Origin: Tritonibacter mobilis
GTDB taxonomy: Bacteria > Pseudomonadota > Alphaproteobacteria > Rhodobacterales > Rhodobacteraceae
Assembly: GCF_001681715.1 (NCBI RefSeq)
Contig: NZ_LNWY01000011.1
Location: 1 to 64,000, forward strand
Length of the DNA: 64,000 bases
Direction of reading: 5' to 3'
Position numbers and translations under genes: made by a program. This document shows positions 7,078 to 16,376 of the stretch, one piece after another (position 1 is the stretch's first letter; each line of letters begins with the position of its first letter). The notes under the pieces were generated by a model. The model saw only the letters and a list, made by a program, of their open reading frames with translations. It had not been told where the DNA came from and made no database searches.

Positions 7078-8847
7078 TTGCTTGGTTTGAAAGGCACGTC
7101 TTTGATTTCTTTTAGCACGACCCGACCTATTCAGAGCATGGCTCAGGCCGCCGTATTTGTGGTGTCGCTCGGGCTGTCTGCGGCGCAAGCTCAAACCTAT
7201 AGTCTGGGCGCTGTGGCCGATCCCGAAGCCTATGGCGCGGTGCCCAAATCGGCCCCCTTAGCGCGCGGTGACTATCTCAGCGCCCCGTCCGAGATGTCGC
7301 TAAAGCGGTTCGTGCCTCCGGTTGGCGATCAGGGGCAGCAGGGCAGTTGCGTTGGCTGGGCCACGGCTTATGCCGCCCGAACGCTGTTGTCGGCCAAGGA
7401 TATGGAGGTCGACAGCTCGTCGCGCCTGCGCAATATGGTGCTGTCGCCTGCCTATGTGTTCAACCAAATCCACCAGCCGGGCTGTAATGGCTCTTATGTG
7501 GCGGAGGCGCTGACATTGATGCAGCGTCAGGGCGTGTCGCTGCTGAGCGATTTTCCCTACGATGAATATTCCTGCACGGCGCAGCCCTCCTCCAGCGTGC
7601 GCGACAAGGCGAGCGCCTTTCGCATCAAGGGATATTCCCGCCTGTGGGGCGGTTCGGGGCGCAACAAACACGTCGCCACTCGTCGGGCCTTGGCCAATGG
7701 CAACCCGGTGGTGATCGTGATGGGTGTGGGCGAGGGCTTTATGCGCCATAGCGGCAGCGGCACATGGCAGCCGTCCTCGACCGAGTGGAATGAACTGCGC
7801 AGCAACACGCTGGGCGCCCATGCGATGACCGTGATCGGCTATGATGACACGCGCGGGGGCGGTGCGTTTGAGGTGGTAAACTCATGGAGCAGCGGTTGGG
7901 GCAATCGCGGTTTTTTCTGGATCTCCTATGAAGATTTCAACGCCTTTGTTTATGAAGGCTATGAGGTGCTGCCACCTGATCCGCCACCGCCGCCTCGGGT
8001 GGTGGACATGGGCGGCAGCGCGCGGGTGCTGCATATTTCGGGCGACGCGCTGGATGTGACGCGCACGACTGACGGCTATCGGCTGCGCCAGCCTCTGCCT
8101 TCGGGGACACGTTTCCGGGTAGAGGCCTCCAGCCAGTTCAACGGTGCGCTTTATGTGATCGGGGGCGATGCAAGTGGTGACTATGTGACCCTGTTTCCGC
8201 GCGGAGATCGGGTGACGCCTTATACGCATAGCGGCACCACCCTGTTGTTGCCGGGGCCGACAGAGCAGCATTTCACCCGACTGAATGACACGGTTGGCAC
8301 CGATTATTACGTGCTTCTGTACACCCAAGAGCCACTGGATGCGCAGGCGGTGGCCGCGCGGATGGCGCGTGCCTCGGGCAGCGTGGCTGCACGGCTGCGC
8401 AGTGCTTTGGGCAACCGGCTGGTGCCACAGGATGAAATGGAGCTGCTGGCTTCTGGGATTGGCTTTGAGGCCGACAGCGGTGATGCCGATGTGGCGGCGG
8501 TGGTTCTGAGCATCGATCATGTCGCGGCAGACCCGGCCAAGGACGACAGCGACGCGCCGCTCATCGTGCTGACGGAGCCCGCGCCAGAGGCTTTTGACAG
8601 CGATGACGCGGTGATCCCGGTGCCAAGCCGCCTGTTCCGCCTAGAGGGCATGGCGCAGGACCAAAGCGAGATTGCATCCCTCAAGGTCGAGGGAGCGCTG
8701 AGCAGCCGCTATTCCTCGCGCGGGCCATTCCGGGCAGAGATCGAACTGCCCGAGGGACCGGGGCCGCACCCGATCAGCATCGAGACCCGAGACGCGGCAG
8801 GCAACACTGCGCGCCGCACCTTCCAATTCAGCCTGACTTTCAACTGA
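7078..8847 (+). CDS. secreted papain-like (C1A) cysteine peptidase with C-terminal Ig-like domain
   Basis: 589 residues from a TTG at 7078 that follows GGGAG; an ATG at 7138 would give a shorter n-region before the same signal peptide (AVFVVSLGLSAAQAQ). The catalytic set of family C1A is complete: oxyanion Gln85 and nucleophile Cys91 in GDQGQQGSCVGWA, His248 in GAHAMTVIGYDD, Asn268 in VVNSWSSGWG. After a Pro-rich hinge (PPDPPPPPR) come a DUF4384-like segment (about 310-420) and a C-terminal beta-sandwich ending RDAAGNTARRTFQF, a domain type that often accompanies bacterial caspase-like proteins. It lies 19 bp upstream of the caspase gene and is probably cotranscribed with it, so the two proteases should act together in the cell envelope. 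There is no propeptide of eukaryotic papain type. The substrate is unknown. Confidence 0.82.
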   Translation: MLGLKGTSLISFSTTRPIQSMAQAAVFVVSLGLSAAQAQTYSLGAVADPEAYGAVPKSAPLARGDYLSAPSEMSLKRFVPPVGDQGQQGSCVGWATAYAARTLLSAKDMEVDSSSRLRNMVLSPAYVFNQIHQPGCNGSYVAEALTLMQRQGVSLLSDFPYDEYSCTAQPSSSVRDKASAFRIKGYSRLWGGSGRNKHVATRRALANGNPVVIVMGVGEGFMRHSGSGTWQPSSTEWNELRSNTLGAHAMTVIGYDDTRGGGAFEVVNSWSSGWGNRGFFWISYEDFNAFVYEGYEVLPPDPPPPPRVVDMGGSARVLHISGDALDVTRTTDGYRLRQPLPSGTRFRVEASSQFNGALYVIGGDASGDYVTLFPRGDRVTPYTHSGTTLLLPGPTEQHFTRLNDTVGTDYYVLLYTQEPLDAQAVAARMARASGSVAARLRSALGNRLVPQDEMELLASGIGFEADSGDADVAAVVLSIDHVAADPAKDDSDAPLIVLTEPAPEAFDSDDAVIPVPSRLFRLEGMAQDQSEIASLKVEGALSSRYSSRGPFRAEIELPEGPGPHPISIETRDAAGNTARRTFQFSLTFN

Positions 8848-8866
8848 TCCTTGCAGGAGACGTTCC

Positions 8867-11800
8867 GTGATCCGAACTGCCATACTTCGAGTAATTTGTT
8901 TTCTATCGCTGGCATGGGGGGCCTCTGCGCAGGCGCTGGAATGTCGATACTGCGAAGGCAAGGACCTTGGCGATCTGATTGAGCTGTCGGTGTCGCGCGA
9001 CAGCGGCGCGCTGCGCTCTCAGATCCGGGGCTGGATTGCCGAAAAACACCCCAATACGCCCGCAGGATATGTGGCGCGCGCCTGGGTGCTTGATCAAAGC
9101 GGCGGTGATTTAAAAGAAGTTGAGCAGCTTTATAGGGAAGGCATCAAACGCGACCCTTCGCTTGGTCTTGGCTTTACCAATCTGGGCTACAATCTGGAAC
9201 GCCAAAAGCGGTACGACGAGGCGTTTGATTTCTATCTGCAAGGGGCCAAAGCCTGGCCGCATCACGCATTTTTTGTACAATACGCCTATTTCAACCTGAA
9301 AAACCGGGAAGGTGAGGCCGCCGCAAACGAGTGGTTCAACAGCTACGCACCGACCGGTCCGGCGCAGGATTGGGTGTATGATTATGTGCGCGGGGTGATG
9401 GCGCGCACCAAGGGCGACCGCAGCACGGCGGATCGCTATTTTAAACAGGCGCTGGATCGCTCCACCAACGCTAGCGCTCTGACGGCGTGGCTTGATAATC
9501 GGTTGCGGATTCTGAGCGCCCAACGCGCAGACCGCAATACGCGGTTTAATGCTATTGGCGAAGCAATTGACTGGGCCAATGACAACCGCAATGACGCGGC
9601 GCTGCGCCATATCGGCAAAATCCTGTGGGATGATTTCAAGATGCACCGCGAGGCGCATCCGATTTTCCGCGCGGCCTATGAGATGAACCCTTCGCCAGAG
9701 GCGGCGCATGATGCCTTTGGCTCTATCGGCAATGATGATTTTGAGGGCGCAATTGCGGTGCTCAATCAGGGCTTGCGCGATTTTCCGAACAATTATCATG
9801 TGTTGATCGCAGCGAACTGGGCGTGGAGCGAGTTCAAGTTCGATCCGCAAAAGGCCGAAGACTACGGGGCTCGTGCAATCGCGATGGCCCCCACACAGGG
9901 CGAGCTTGATAATGCGATCAACCAATATGCCCGGTTCGCCAAAGAGGCCGCGCTTTATGATCGCGCGGTGCCAGTGTTTGAAAAACACCTGCCGACGGTG
10001 AACGGCACCGCCTATCGCAATATTCTGGGCGATTACGTCGACAACCGTGTTCATGCGCGTGATTTTGAGCAGGCCAACCGCCTGTTGCAACGCGCCAAAG
10101 AGTATGGCGGTTTTTCGGATAACTGGATCGCGGGGCGGGAAAACCGCATTCACAACGCGCTGCGCCTGCAGGGTCAGCGCGAACGTTTCTTTGCGGAAAA
10201 TCCCTTTCTCAAGGATTGGGAGCAGCGCTTTGGGGACAGTTTGCGGGTGACGGTGGAATTTGCCACCGGCAAGGCCGACATCCGCGAGGCGGGTCTGGGT
10301 GTGCTGCAGCAGGCGGCAGATGCGCTCAAGGCGCTGGGCGCTGAAAACTATGTGTTCCTGATCGAAGGTCACACCGACATCACCGGCAGCGACAAGGTCA
10401 ATCTGCCGCTGAGCGATGCGCGTGCCAAATCGGTGGAGCAGTATTTTGTCGAGAGCGCTGGTATTGCGCCGGAGCGCCTGCAAACCGTGGGCTACGGTTC
10501 GCGCATACCGCTGGCGACCAATGCCACCGACCGTGGCAAGCAGACCAACCGACGGGTCGAAATCCGCCCCTATGGCAATATCTCTGCGCCGCAGATCTCA
10601 ACCTCGGGCTGGCTGGATGCACATTCGCTGACGCTGAGCCCCGATGGCCGCTATGCGGTGACCGGCAATACGCCCGCACAGGTCTGGGATCTGGAACGGA
10701 TGCTGCGGGTTCATCAACTGCCCATCGGTGGCAACTCGCGGGTAATTTCGCCCAATGGGCGTTATATCGCGGTGAAATCCTCTTTTGTGGGGGTCACCGG
10801 TGTCACAGATAATCTGCTTTATATCTACGACATGCGTACCGGGCTGATGCACAGCCAGTTGCCCAACTCGATCGAGATCGACGAGATCTCTTGGTCGCCC
10901 TTCTCGGATGCGGTGGCCTACAGCGACCGTACCGGTTTCCTGAAGGTCTATGACATGGCAACGCGCAAGTTTCGCGGTGTGACCAAGATGGGCACAATTC
11001 GCGGCTCCGAGCAGATCGTCTGGTCGGGGGATGGGGCGCATATCGTGACCAAATCGCCACGTACCGCGCATGCGGTGGTGCGGGACGCCAAATCGCTGCA
11101 ACCGGTGGGGTCGCTGCGCAATACCGGCTGGCTGCATGGCTTCGCCAATACGCCTGACGGTAAGTATCTGGTGGGGATGAACAACAGCTATGAGCTGATC
11201 GTCTGGACCACCTCGGACTGGCGCGAGATTGCACGCAAGCGGATGCCTGCGATGACGTTTAAGCTGATCGCCCATCCCACGGAATCCAAGGTGATGATCG
11301 CCGATACATTCACCAATAACACCCGTCTGGCATTGGTGGAGGTGCCGAGCCTCAACGTGACCGCGCAGCTTCAGGGGGACCCGGAAAAGATCCTCTATGG
11401 TGGGTTCACACCGGATGGTGGGCATTACATCACGGCGATGGATGACCAGATTGTCTATCTTGATACCCGTGATCTGAGCGTAGATCAGCGCAAGGACGGG
11501 GCCGCATATAAGGGCCGTGGGCTGACCATGGTGCCCTCGCAGGATCTGGTGATGTCGCGCGACAGCGCTGGCACCAGCGTTTGGAACATCAAGACGGGCC
11601 GCAGGGTGCACCGGATCGAGGGGGAGGTTTACCAGACGTGGAGGCCGCTCAATCAGGATGGTTCGGTTCTGTTCACCTTTGACGAAGATGGGCAGATGCT
11701 GAAGTTCGACACCACCACCTTCCGCAGTGAGGTGATCAAGCAGATCGACGGCAAACCCTACAGCATGCGCGAAAACGACACGCATATTGTGGTGGGCACG

Positions 11801-13720
11801 GTGCCGCAGGGCGAGGGGCCGTTTCAGGCGCCGCGATCCACGATCTATATGATCGAAAAGGCGACGCTGAATGTCGTGATGCAAAAGAGCTTCGACATCG
11901 TGTCCGAACCTGTACGGTTCAATGACATCTATGATCCACGCGTGTTTGTGCGACTTGCGGACAATGGCATGGTGGCGGTGACGTCCTCCTGGATGGCCGG
12001 GTTCAAACAGGGGGCGACCGATGGCCGCGTCGTGACCATCTATGATGGGCCAGCCAATCGCGAGGTAACGACGTTTCAGGCTGAGGATCGCTATTTCCAG
12101 ATGGAATGGGCCGAGGGGGGCGATGTGCTCAAGTTCCGCGGCAAGGGGACTTGGTATCTGCACGATCCCAGCAATGGCAAAAACACCGGGCGTGAAACGC
12201 CCAGCCCGAACTATGAGATCGAGCTTGCGGATGGTCGGATGCTGGAATGGTTCTGGGATCACGTCGCACTGGATGGCAAAGAGCTGACTTTCCCGCACAA
12301 CCTGCGCTATCTGGAGGCCCACGCAGAGCGCAATCTGGCAATTGGTCTCACCACCGGTAACGAGCTGATCTTTATTGATTTGAACCGGATGGAGCAGGCG
12401 CTGACCATTGCGCCCCGCAAGGATGGCGAATGGATCGCCTATACCCCCGATGGGCGCTACACAGCCTCCTTGCAGGGGACGGAGGATGTCTATTGGTCGC
12501 TGGGTGATAACTACGTGCCCTTCTCGGCGCTGGCCGAGAACTATGAGCGTCCGGGCCTGATCCGCAATCTTCTGGACGCCATCGCACGTGGGGAAGCATT
12601 GCCGGATGATGGCGTGGATGTGGATGCGGATGTTTTTGAAGCGCCCTATGCGGTGCGCCTGATTTCGCCCCAACGCAGCAGCACCAAAGACGAAACCTAT
12701 GTGGTGGAGTTGGAAGTGCTGAAGGACAACGCCGATCTGGCCGATCCTGAGATCGAATATACACTCAACGGGCGCCGGGTGCTGAAATCACGCGGCTTTG
12801 AGGAAGAGGCGTTTTTCGACGGGCAGGAAACCGTGGGTTTCAGTCGCCGGTTTGACCTTAATCCGGGGCGCAACGTCATTGAGGCATCATTGGTGTGGCG
12901 CGATGCGCGCATCCAGACCCAGACGCTGGAGATTATCCGTGAAGGCGGCGAGGCCCCGGATGAAAAACCCTCCGGCCAGACGCTGTGGTTCTTTGGGGTT
13001 GGGGTCTCCGATTACGAGCGGTCCAGCCAGAACCTGAACTTTGCCGACCGTGATGCAACGGAACTGGCAAAGCTGATGGAGTCGCAGGAGGGCAAGCTGT
13101 TTAACCGGGTCGAGACCAGGGTTCTGACCGATGCAGAGGCCACAGAGCGCAATGTCCGCATCCAGATGAACGAGTTTCTCGACCAGTCAGCGGATGACGA
13201 TGTGGTTGTGCTGTTCCTTGCCGGGCATGGCGTGGTCGACGAGGAACAAGAGCTTTACTTCATGACCCATGAGGGCGATCTGGCCAAACCCTATACCGGC
13301 ATGAGCGTTGACCGCTTCCGCGATTATCTGGAAAACCGGCCGCTCAACCAGAATGCGCTGATGCTTCTTGATATTTGCCATTCTGGTGCGGGTGGCAACC
13401 GGGTGGTGGCCGATGATGCGGTGCAAAACCTCACCAAAGGCACAGGTGCAGTGGTGTTTGCATCCTCGTCCGGCTCCGAACTCAGCTTTGAGGATGAGAG
13501 CTTTGGCGGCGGTCACGGGGCCTTCACGGCGGCGCTTTTGGAGGGCTTGCGCGGGCTTGCCGACAACCGCGTCGGGGATCGCAACGGGTTTAACTCCTTG
13601 CAGGAACTGGTGCTCTTTACCTCGTCGCGGGTGCCGGAACTGACCGAGGGCCAGCAGCGTCCGCAAATTCCGGCGCTGTCGCTCAATGTGGATTATCCGC
13701 TCAGCATCGCGACGAACTGA
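8867..13720 (+). CDS. 1617-residue envelope protein: TPR, OmpA-like, WD40-like propeller, caspase (peptidase C14)
   Basis: The GTG start follows CAGGAGACG. A signal peptide (MIRTAILRVICFLSLAWGASA) is followed by a Cys-x-x-Cys stretch. Residues about 40-450 form TPR-like helical repeats. Residues about 457-568 are an OmpA/MotB peptidoglycan-binding domain (VEFATGKADI, IEGHTDITGSD, ARAKSVEQYFV, TNRRVEIRPY). Residues about 580-1230 are repeated beta-propeller blades with SPDGRYAV/TPDGKYLV motifs. A VNG-type beta-sandwich (about 1260-1350) precedes a caspase-like C14 domain from about 1371 to the end, with catalytic His1454 in LAGHGVV and Cys1504 in LDICHSG. The predicted location is periplasmic, tethered to peptidoglycan. 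This order suggests a sensor or scaffold that controls an executioner protease. It is probably cotranscribed with the papain-like gene; a strong hairpin follows its stop. Confidence 0.85.
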   Translation: MIRTAILRVICFLSLAWGASAQALECRYCEGKDLGDLIELSVSRDSGALRSQIRGWIAEKHPNTPAGYVARAWVLDQSGGDLKEVEQLYREGIKRDPSLGLGFTNLGYNLERQKRYDEAFDFYLQGAKAWPHHAFFVQYAYFNLKNREGEAAANEWFNSYAPTGPAQDWVYDYVRGVMARTKGDRSTADRYFKQALDRSTNASALTAWLDNRLRILSAQRADRNTRFNAIGEAIDWANDNRNDAALRHIGKILWDDFKMHREAHPIFRAAYEMNPSPEAAHDAFGSIGNDDFEGAIAVLNQGLRDFPNNYHVLIAANWAWSEFKFDPQKAEDYGARAIAMAPTQGELDNAINQYARFAKEAALYDRAVPVFEKHLPTVNGTAYRNILGDYVDNRVHARDFEQANRLLQRAKEYGGFSDNWIAGRENRIHNALRLQGQRERFFAENPFLKDWEQRFGDSLRVTVEFATGKADIREAGLGVLQQAADALKALGAENYVFLIEGHTDITGSDKVNLPLSDARAKSVEQYFVESAGIAPERLQTVGYGSRIPLATNATDRGKQTNRRVEIRPYGNISAPQISTSGWLDAHSLTLSPDGRYAVTGNTPAQVWDLERMLRVHQLPIGGNSRVISPNGRYIAVKSSFVGVTGVTDNLLYIYDMRTGLMHSQLPNSIEIDEISWSPFSDAVAYSDRTGFLKVYDMATRKFRGVTKMGTIRGSEQIVWSGDGAHIVTKSPRTAHAVVRDAKSLQPVGSLRNTGWLHGFANTPDGKYLVGMNNSYELIVWTTSDWREIARKRMPAMTFKLIAHPTESKVMIADTFTNNTRLALVEVPSLNVTAQLQGDPEKILYGGFTPDGGHYITAMDDQIVYLDTRDLSVDQRKDGAAYKGRGLTMVPSQDLVMSRDSAGTSVWNIKTGRRVHRIEGEVYQTWRPLNQDGSVLFTFDEDGQMLKFDTTTFRSEVIKQIDGKPYSMRENDTHIVVGTVPQGEGPFQAPRSTIYMIEKATLNVVMQKSFDIVSEPVRFNDIYDPRVFVRLADNGMVAVTSSWMAGFKQGATDGRVVTIYDGPANREVTTFQAEDRYFQMEWAEGGDVLKFRGKGTWYLHDPSNGKNTGRETPSPNYEIELADGRMLEWFWDHVALDGKELTFPHNLRYLEAHAERNLAIGLTTGNELIFIDLNRMEQALTIAPRKDGEWIAYTPDGRYTASLQGTEDVYWSLGDNYVPFSALAENYERPGLIRNLLDAIARGEALPDDGVDVDADVFEAPYAVRLISPQRSSTKDETYVVELEVLKDNADLADPEIEYTLNGRRVLKSRGFEEEAFFDGQETVGFSRRFDLNPGRNVIEASLVWRDARIQTQTLEIIREGGEAPDEKPSGQTLWFFGVGVSDYERSSQNLNFADRDATELAKLMESQEGKLFNRVETRVLTDAEATERNVRIQMNEFLDQSADDDVVVLFLAGHGVVDEEQELYFMTHEGDLAKPYTGMSVDRFRDYLENRPLNQNALMLLDICHSGAGGNRVVADDAVQNLTKGTGAVVFASSSGSELSFEDESFGGGHGAFTAALLEGLRGLADNRVGDRNGFNSLQELVLFTSSRVPELTEGQQRPQIPALSLNVDYPLSIATN

Positions 13721-13728
13721 TCCCAAAT

Positions 13729-13759
13729 CTCCCCCGCCGCAGGTGTTGCGGTGGGGGAG
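13729..13759. terminator. strong hairpin between the caspase gene and the convergent LysR gene
   Basis: A 13-bp stem (left arm 13729-13741 CTCCCCCGCCGCA, right arm 13747-13759 TGCGGTGGGGGAG, one G-T pair) with a 5-nt loop. It lies 8 bp after the caspase stop and next to the stop of the minus-strand LysR gene. It is placed to serve as a bidirectional terminator, although neither side has a clear T-run. Confidence 0.6.
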
Positions 13760-13760
13760 G

Positions 13761-14648
13761 TCAACAGGCCGTGGTGGCGGCCTCCTGCAAGAGCCAGTCC
13801 TTCACCGCAGAGACCTCGGGGCGAAAGCGGTTTCGAGCATTGGGTTGCACCAGATAGTGACCTTGTCGGGCAGGCAGGGTCAAATCCGTGGCCTCCACCA
13901 ATGTGCCCCTGTCGAGATAGCTTTGCGCAAAGACACGGGCGATGAGGGCAACCCCCATCCCGCGAGAGGCAAGCTCCAATGCGATCAGGGATTGGTCAAC
14001 CTTGAGCGTCGGATCTGAGGCGGCAGGCTCCAGCCCGTGTAGGGCGAAGAAATGGTGCCAAGTATCTGTCACGCCTAAAACTTCGATCAATGGGCGGGTG
14101 GCGATCTGCCTTGGGTCGGGGCCGGGATGCAGCGCGGGCGCACAGACCGCGATCACATCATGATGCAACAGGCGCGTGGCCTCGCCATCGGACCAATTGC
14201 CATCGCCATAGCGAATGTCGATGTCGATTTGCGCCGCGTCCGGGGTTTCGCTCCAAAGTGAGGAGAGCAGCCGGAGCCTGCCATTGGGGTAGAGGCGATG
14301 ATAGTTCGAGAGCCTTGGCGCAAGCCACAGCATATTGAGCGAACTGAGGCACCGGATCGTGACCTCCTGCGCGGCGGATTTGCCAAAGAGGTTCGATGTG
14401 GTGGCCTCGATATCGCCAAAGGCTTTGCTGACCACAGGCAAATAGGCCTGACCCAAGCGGGTCAAGAATAGGGACTTTTGCTTTCGAATAAAGAGCTTAT
14501 GCCCCAATGCTGCCTCAAGTCCACGCACCTGATAGCTGACCGCAGAGGGGGTAAGTCCCAATTCCTCGGCGGCGAGGGTGAAGTTTCCAAGCCGCGCGCT
14601 GGCATCAAAGGCGCGCAACCACGGCAGAGGGGGCAATTCCTGATACAT
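13761..14648 (-). CDS. LysR-family transcriptional regulator (GcvA-like)
   Basis: 295 residues. The N-terminal winged helix (about 7-66) reads PLPWLRAFDASARLGNFTLAAEELGLTPSAVSYQVRGLEAALG, the GcvA-type variant beginning LPPLPWLRAF. The remainder is a periplasmic-binding-like effector domain (about 90-290). It is divergent from the GMC / enolase / aldehyde dehydrogenase operon at 14766 and is the obvious candidate regulator. A small inverted repeat (14692-14707) in the shared promoter region may be its binding site. Confidence 0.87.
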   Translation of the reverse strand: MYQELPPLPWLRAFDASARLGNFTLAAEELGLTPSAVSYQVRGLEAALGHKLFIRKQKSLFLTRLGQAYLPVVSKAFGDIEATTSNLFGKSAAQEVTIRCLSSLNMLWLAPRLSNYHRLYPNGRLRLLSSLWSETPDAAQIDIDIRYGDGNWSDGEATRLLHHDVIAVCAPALHPGPDPRQIATRPLIEVLGVTDTWHHFFALHGLEPAASDPTLKVDQSLIALELASRGMGVALIARVFAQSYLDRGTLVEATDLTLPARQGHYLVQPNARNRFRPEVSAVKDWLLQEAATTAC

Positions 14649-14691
14649 GCAATGAAAGATAAGCCAATCCGCGAAATTTTTTAAGGTAGTG

Positions 14692-14707
14692 ACGAATTAT
14701 TTTTCGT
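14692..14707. promoter_or_regulatory. short inverted repeat in the LysR-GMC divergent promoter
   Basis: ACGAA (14692-14696), 6-nt AT spacer, TTCGT (14703-14707). The position between divergent LysR and target genes suits a LysR recognition site, but the arms are short and chance is possible. Confidence 0.3.
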
Positions 14708-14765
14708 TATGGGGATTGCAGCGGCACCTGTAACGCTGGCGCGATGAATAAGGACGGACATCGCA

Positions 14766-16376
14766 GTGCGTGAATACGATTACATCATTGTGGGGGCAGG
14801 ATCGGCGGGCTGCGTGCTGGCCGAGCGGCTGAGCGCAAATGGCCGCCATAGCGTGCTGGTGCTGGAGGCGGGTGGCACGCCGCGCAAGCCGTGGGTCGCG
14901 CTGCCACTGGGATATGGCAAGACCTTCTATGACCCGGCGGTGAACTGGAAATATCAGAGCGAGCCCGAGGAAGCGCTGGGCGGGCGCAGCGGATATTGGC
15001 CACGCGGCAAGGTTGTGGGCGGGTCGGGCTCCATTAATGCCATGGTCTATGCCCGTGGTCTGGCACAGGATTTCAATGACTGGGAGGCCGCAGGGGCCAA
15101 GGGCTGGAACTGGGAAACCGTTCAGCAGACCTACGAGCGCCTGGAGACCCGCATCGCCCCGGATGGCACCCGGCACGGCGGTGGGCCGATCCATGTGCAG
15201 GATGTCTCTGACCAGATCCACAAGGTGAACCGGCATTTTTTCGCGGCTGCGCGTGAACTGGGCCTGCCGCAGACGCTGGATATGAACGGCACCTCGTCTG
15301 AGGGGGCGAGCGCCTATCGGATCAATACCAGTGGCGGGCGCAGGATGCATTCGGCGCGGGCCTGTCTAGCCCCGGCGTTGCGGCGACAGAATGTGACGCT
15401 GATGACCGGCGTGATGGTGGCACGGATCGGGTTTGACGGGCGGCGCGCAACCCGCGTCGAGGTCACGCATAAGGGGCGCGCGCAAAGCCTGCATGCAAGG
15501 CGAGAGATCATCCTGTCGGCAGGTGCGGTCAGCTCGCCTCGCTTGCTGCAACTGTCGGGCATTGGTCCTGCGGGTATGTTGCAAGAGTATGGGATCACAC
15601 CGCTGATAAATGCGCCTCATGTGGGGGGCAATCTGCAGGATCATCTTGGCGTAAACTACTATTTTCGCGCAACAGAGCCGACGCTTAACAATCAGCTGCG
15701 CCCGCTGCACGGAAAGGTCCGCGCCGCACTTCAGTATGCACTGACGCGGCGCGGGCCGCTGTCGCTTTCGGTCAATCAATGCGGTGGCTTCTTTCGCTCT
15801 GACCCTAGGCTGACAGCTGCCGATCAGCAGCTTTATTTCAACCCCGTCACCTATACGACGACACCTGCGGGCACGCGCACAGTGATAGAACCTGATCCCT
15901 TTGCCGGGTTCATCATCGGGTTCCAACCCACGCGCCCCAGCAGTCGCGGGCGCATTGACATCAGTGCAAATGACCCGCTCGCGCCGCCCCGGATCAGGCC
16001 CAATTCGCTGGCCACACAAGAGGATCAGGCACAGGTGATCGCAGGTGGGCTGCTGTGCCAGAGACTTGCTAAGACCGCCGCGATCACCGGTCTGATCAAA
16101 GCTCCAATGGGGGAGGATCTGCGCCAGATGACCCCGGAGCAGATCCTTGCTGATTTTCGCACCCGCTCGGGGACTGTATTTCACCCCATCGGCACCTGTC
16201 GCATGGGAGAAGACATCAGCCGTTCCGTGGTGTGTCCGCGTCTGAAGGTCCATGGCGTTTCGGGGCTGAGGGTGGTGGATGCGTCGGTTTTTCCCAATAT
16301 CACTTCGGGCAACACCAATGCCCCGACTATGATGCTGGCCCTCAGGGCCGCCGATCTCATTCTGGAGGATGCATGA
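14766..16376 (+). CDS. GMC-family FAD-dependent alcohol dehydrogenase (choline dehydrogenase-like)
   Basis: 536 residues from a GTG start. The ADP-binding motif YIIVGAGSAGCVLAERL (about 5-21) and the GMC signature around GKVVGGSGSINAMVYARG (about 80-97) are present. The C-terminal catalytic region has GTVFHPIGTCRMG with the active-site His, and NTNAPTMMLALRAADLI. Such enzymes oxidise primary alcohols to aldehydes with FAD, passing electrons to the respiratory chain. The next two genes overlap end to start, and one is an aldehyde dehydrogenase, so this enzyme probably makes the aldehyde used two steps later. It resembles BetA and alkanol dehydrogenases alike; the substrate is not determined. 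Confidence 0.87.
   Translation: MREYDYIIVGAGSAGCVLAERLSANGRHSVLVLEAGGTPRKPWVALPLGYGKTFYDPAVNWKYQSEPEEALGGRSGYWPRGKVVGGSGSINAMVYARGLAQDFNDWEAAGAKGWNWETVQQTYERLETRIAPDGTRHGGGPIHVQDVSDQIHKVNRHFFAAARELGLPQTLDMNGTSSEGASAYRINTSGGRRMHSARACLAPALRRQNVTLMTGVMVARIGFDGRRATRVEVTHKGRAQSLHARREIILSAGAVSSPRLLQLSGIGPAGMLQEYGITPLINAPHVGGNLQDHLGVNYYFRATEPTLNNQLRPLHGKVRAALQYALTRRGPLSLSVNQCGGFFRSDPRLTAADQQLYFNPVTYTTTPAGTRTVIEPDPFAGFIIGFQPTRPSSRGRIDISANDPLAPPRIRPNSLATQEDQAQVIAGGLLCQRLAKTAAITGLIKAPMGEDLRQMTPEQILADFRTRSGTVFHPIGTCRMGEDISRSVVCPRLKVHGVSGLRVVDASVFPNITSGNTNAPTMMLALRAADLILEDA

Noticed and set aside
10598-12673. 691-codon open frame on the minus strand inside the caspase gene
   Set aside because: Antisense shadow of a GC-rich gene; the plus strand carries clear signal peptide, OmpA, propeller and caspase motifs across the same interval.
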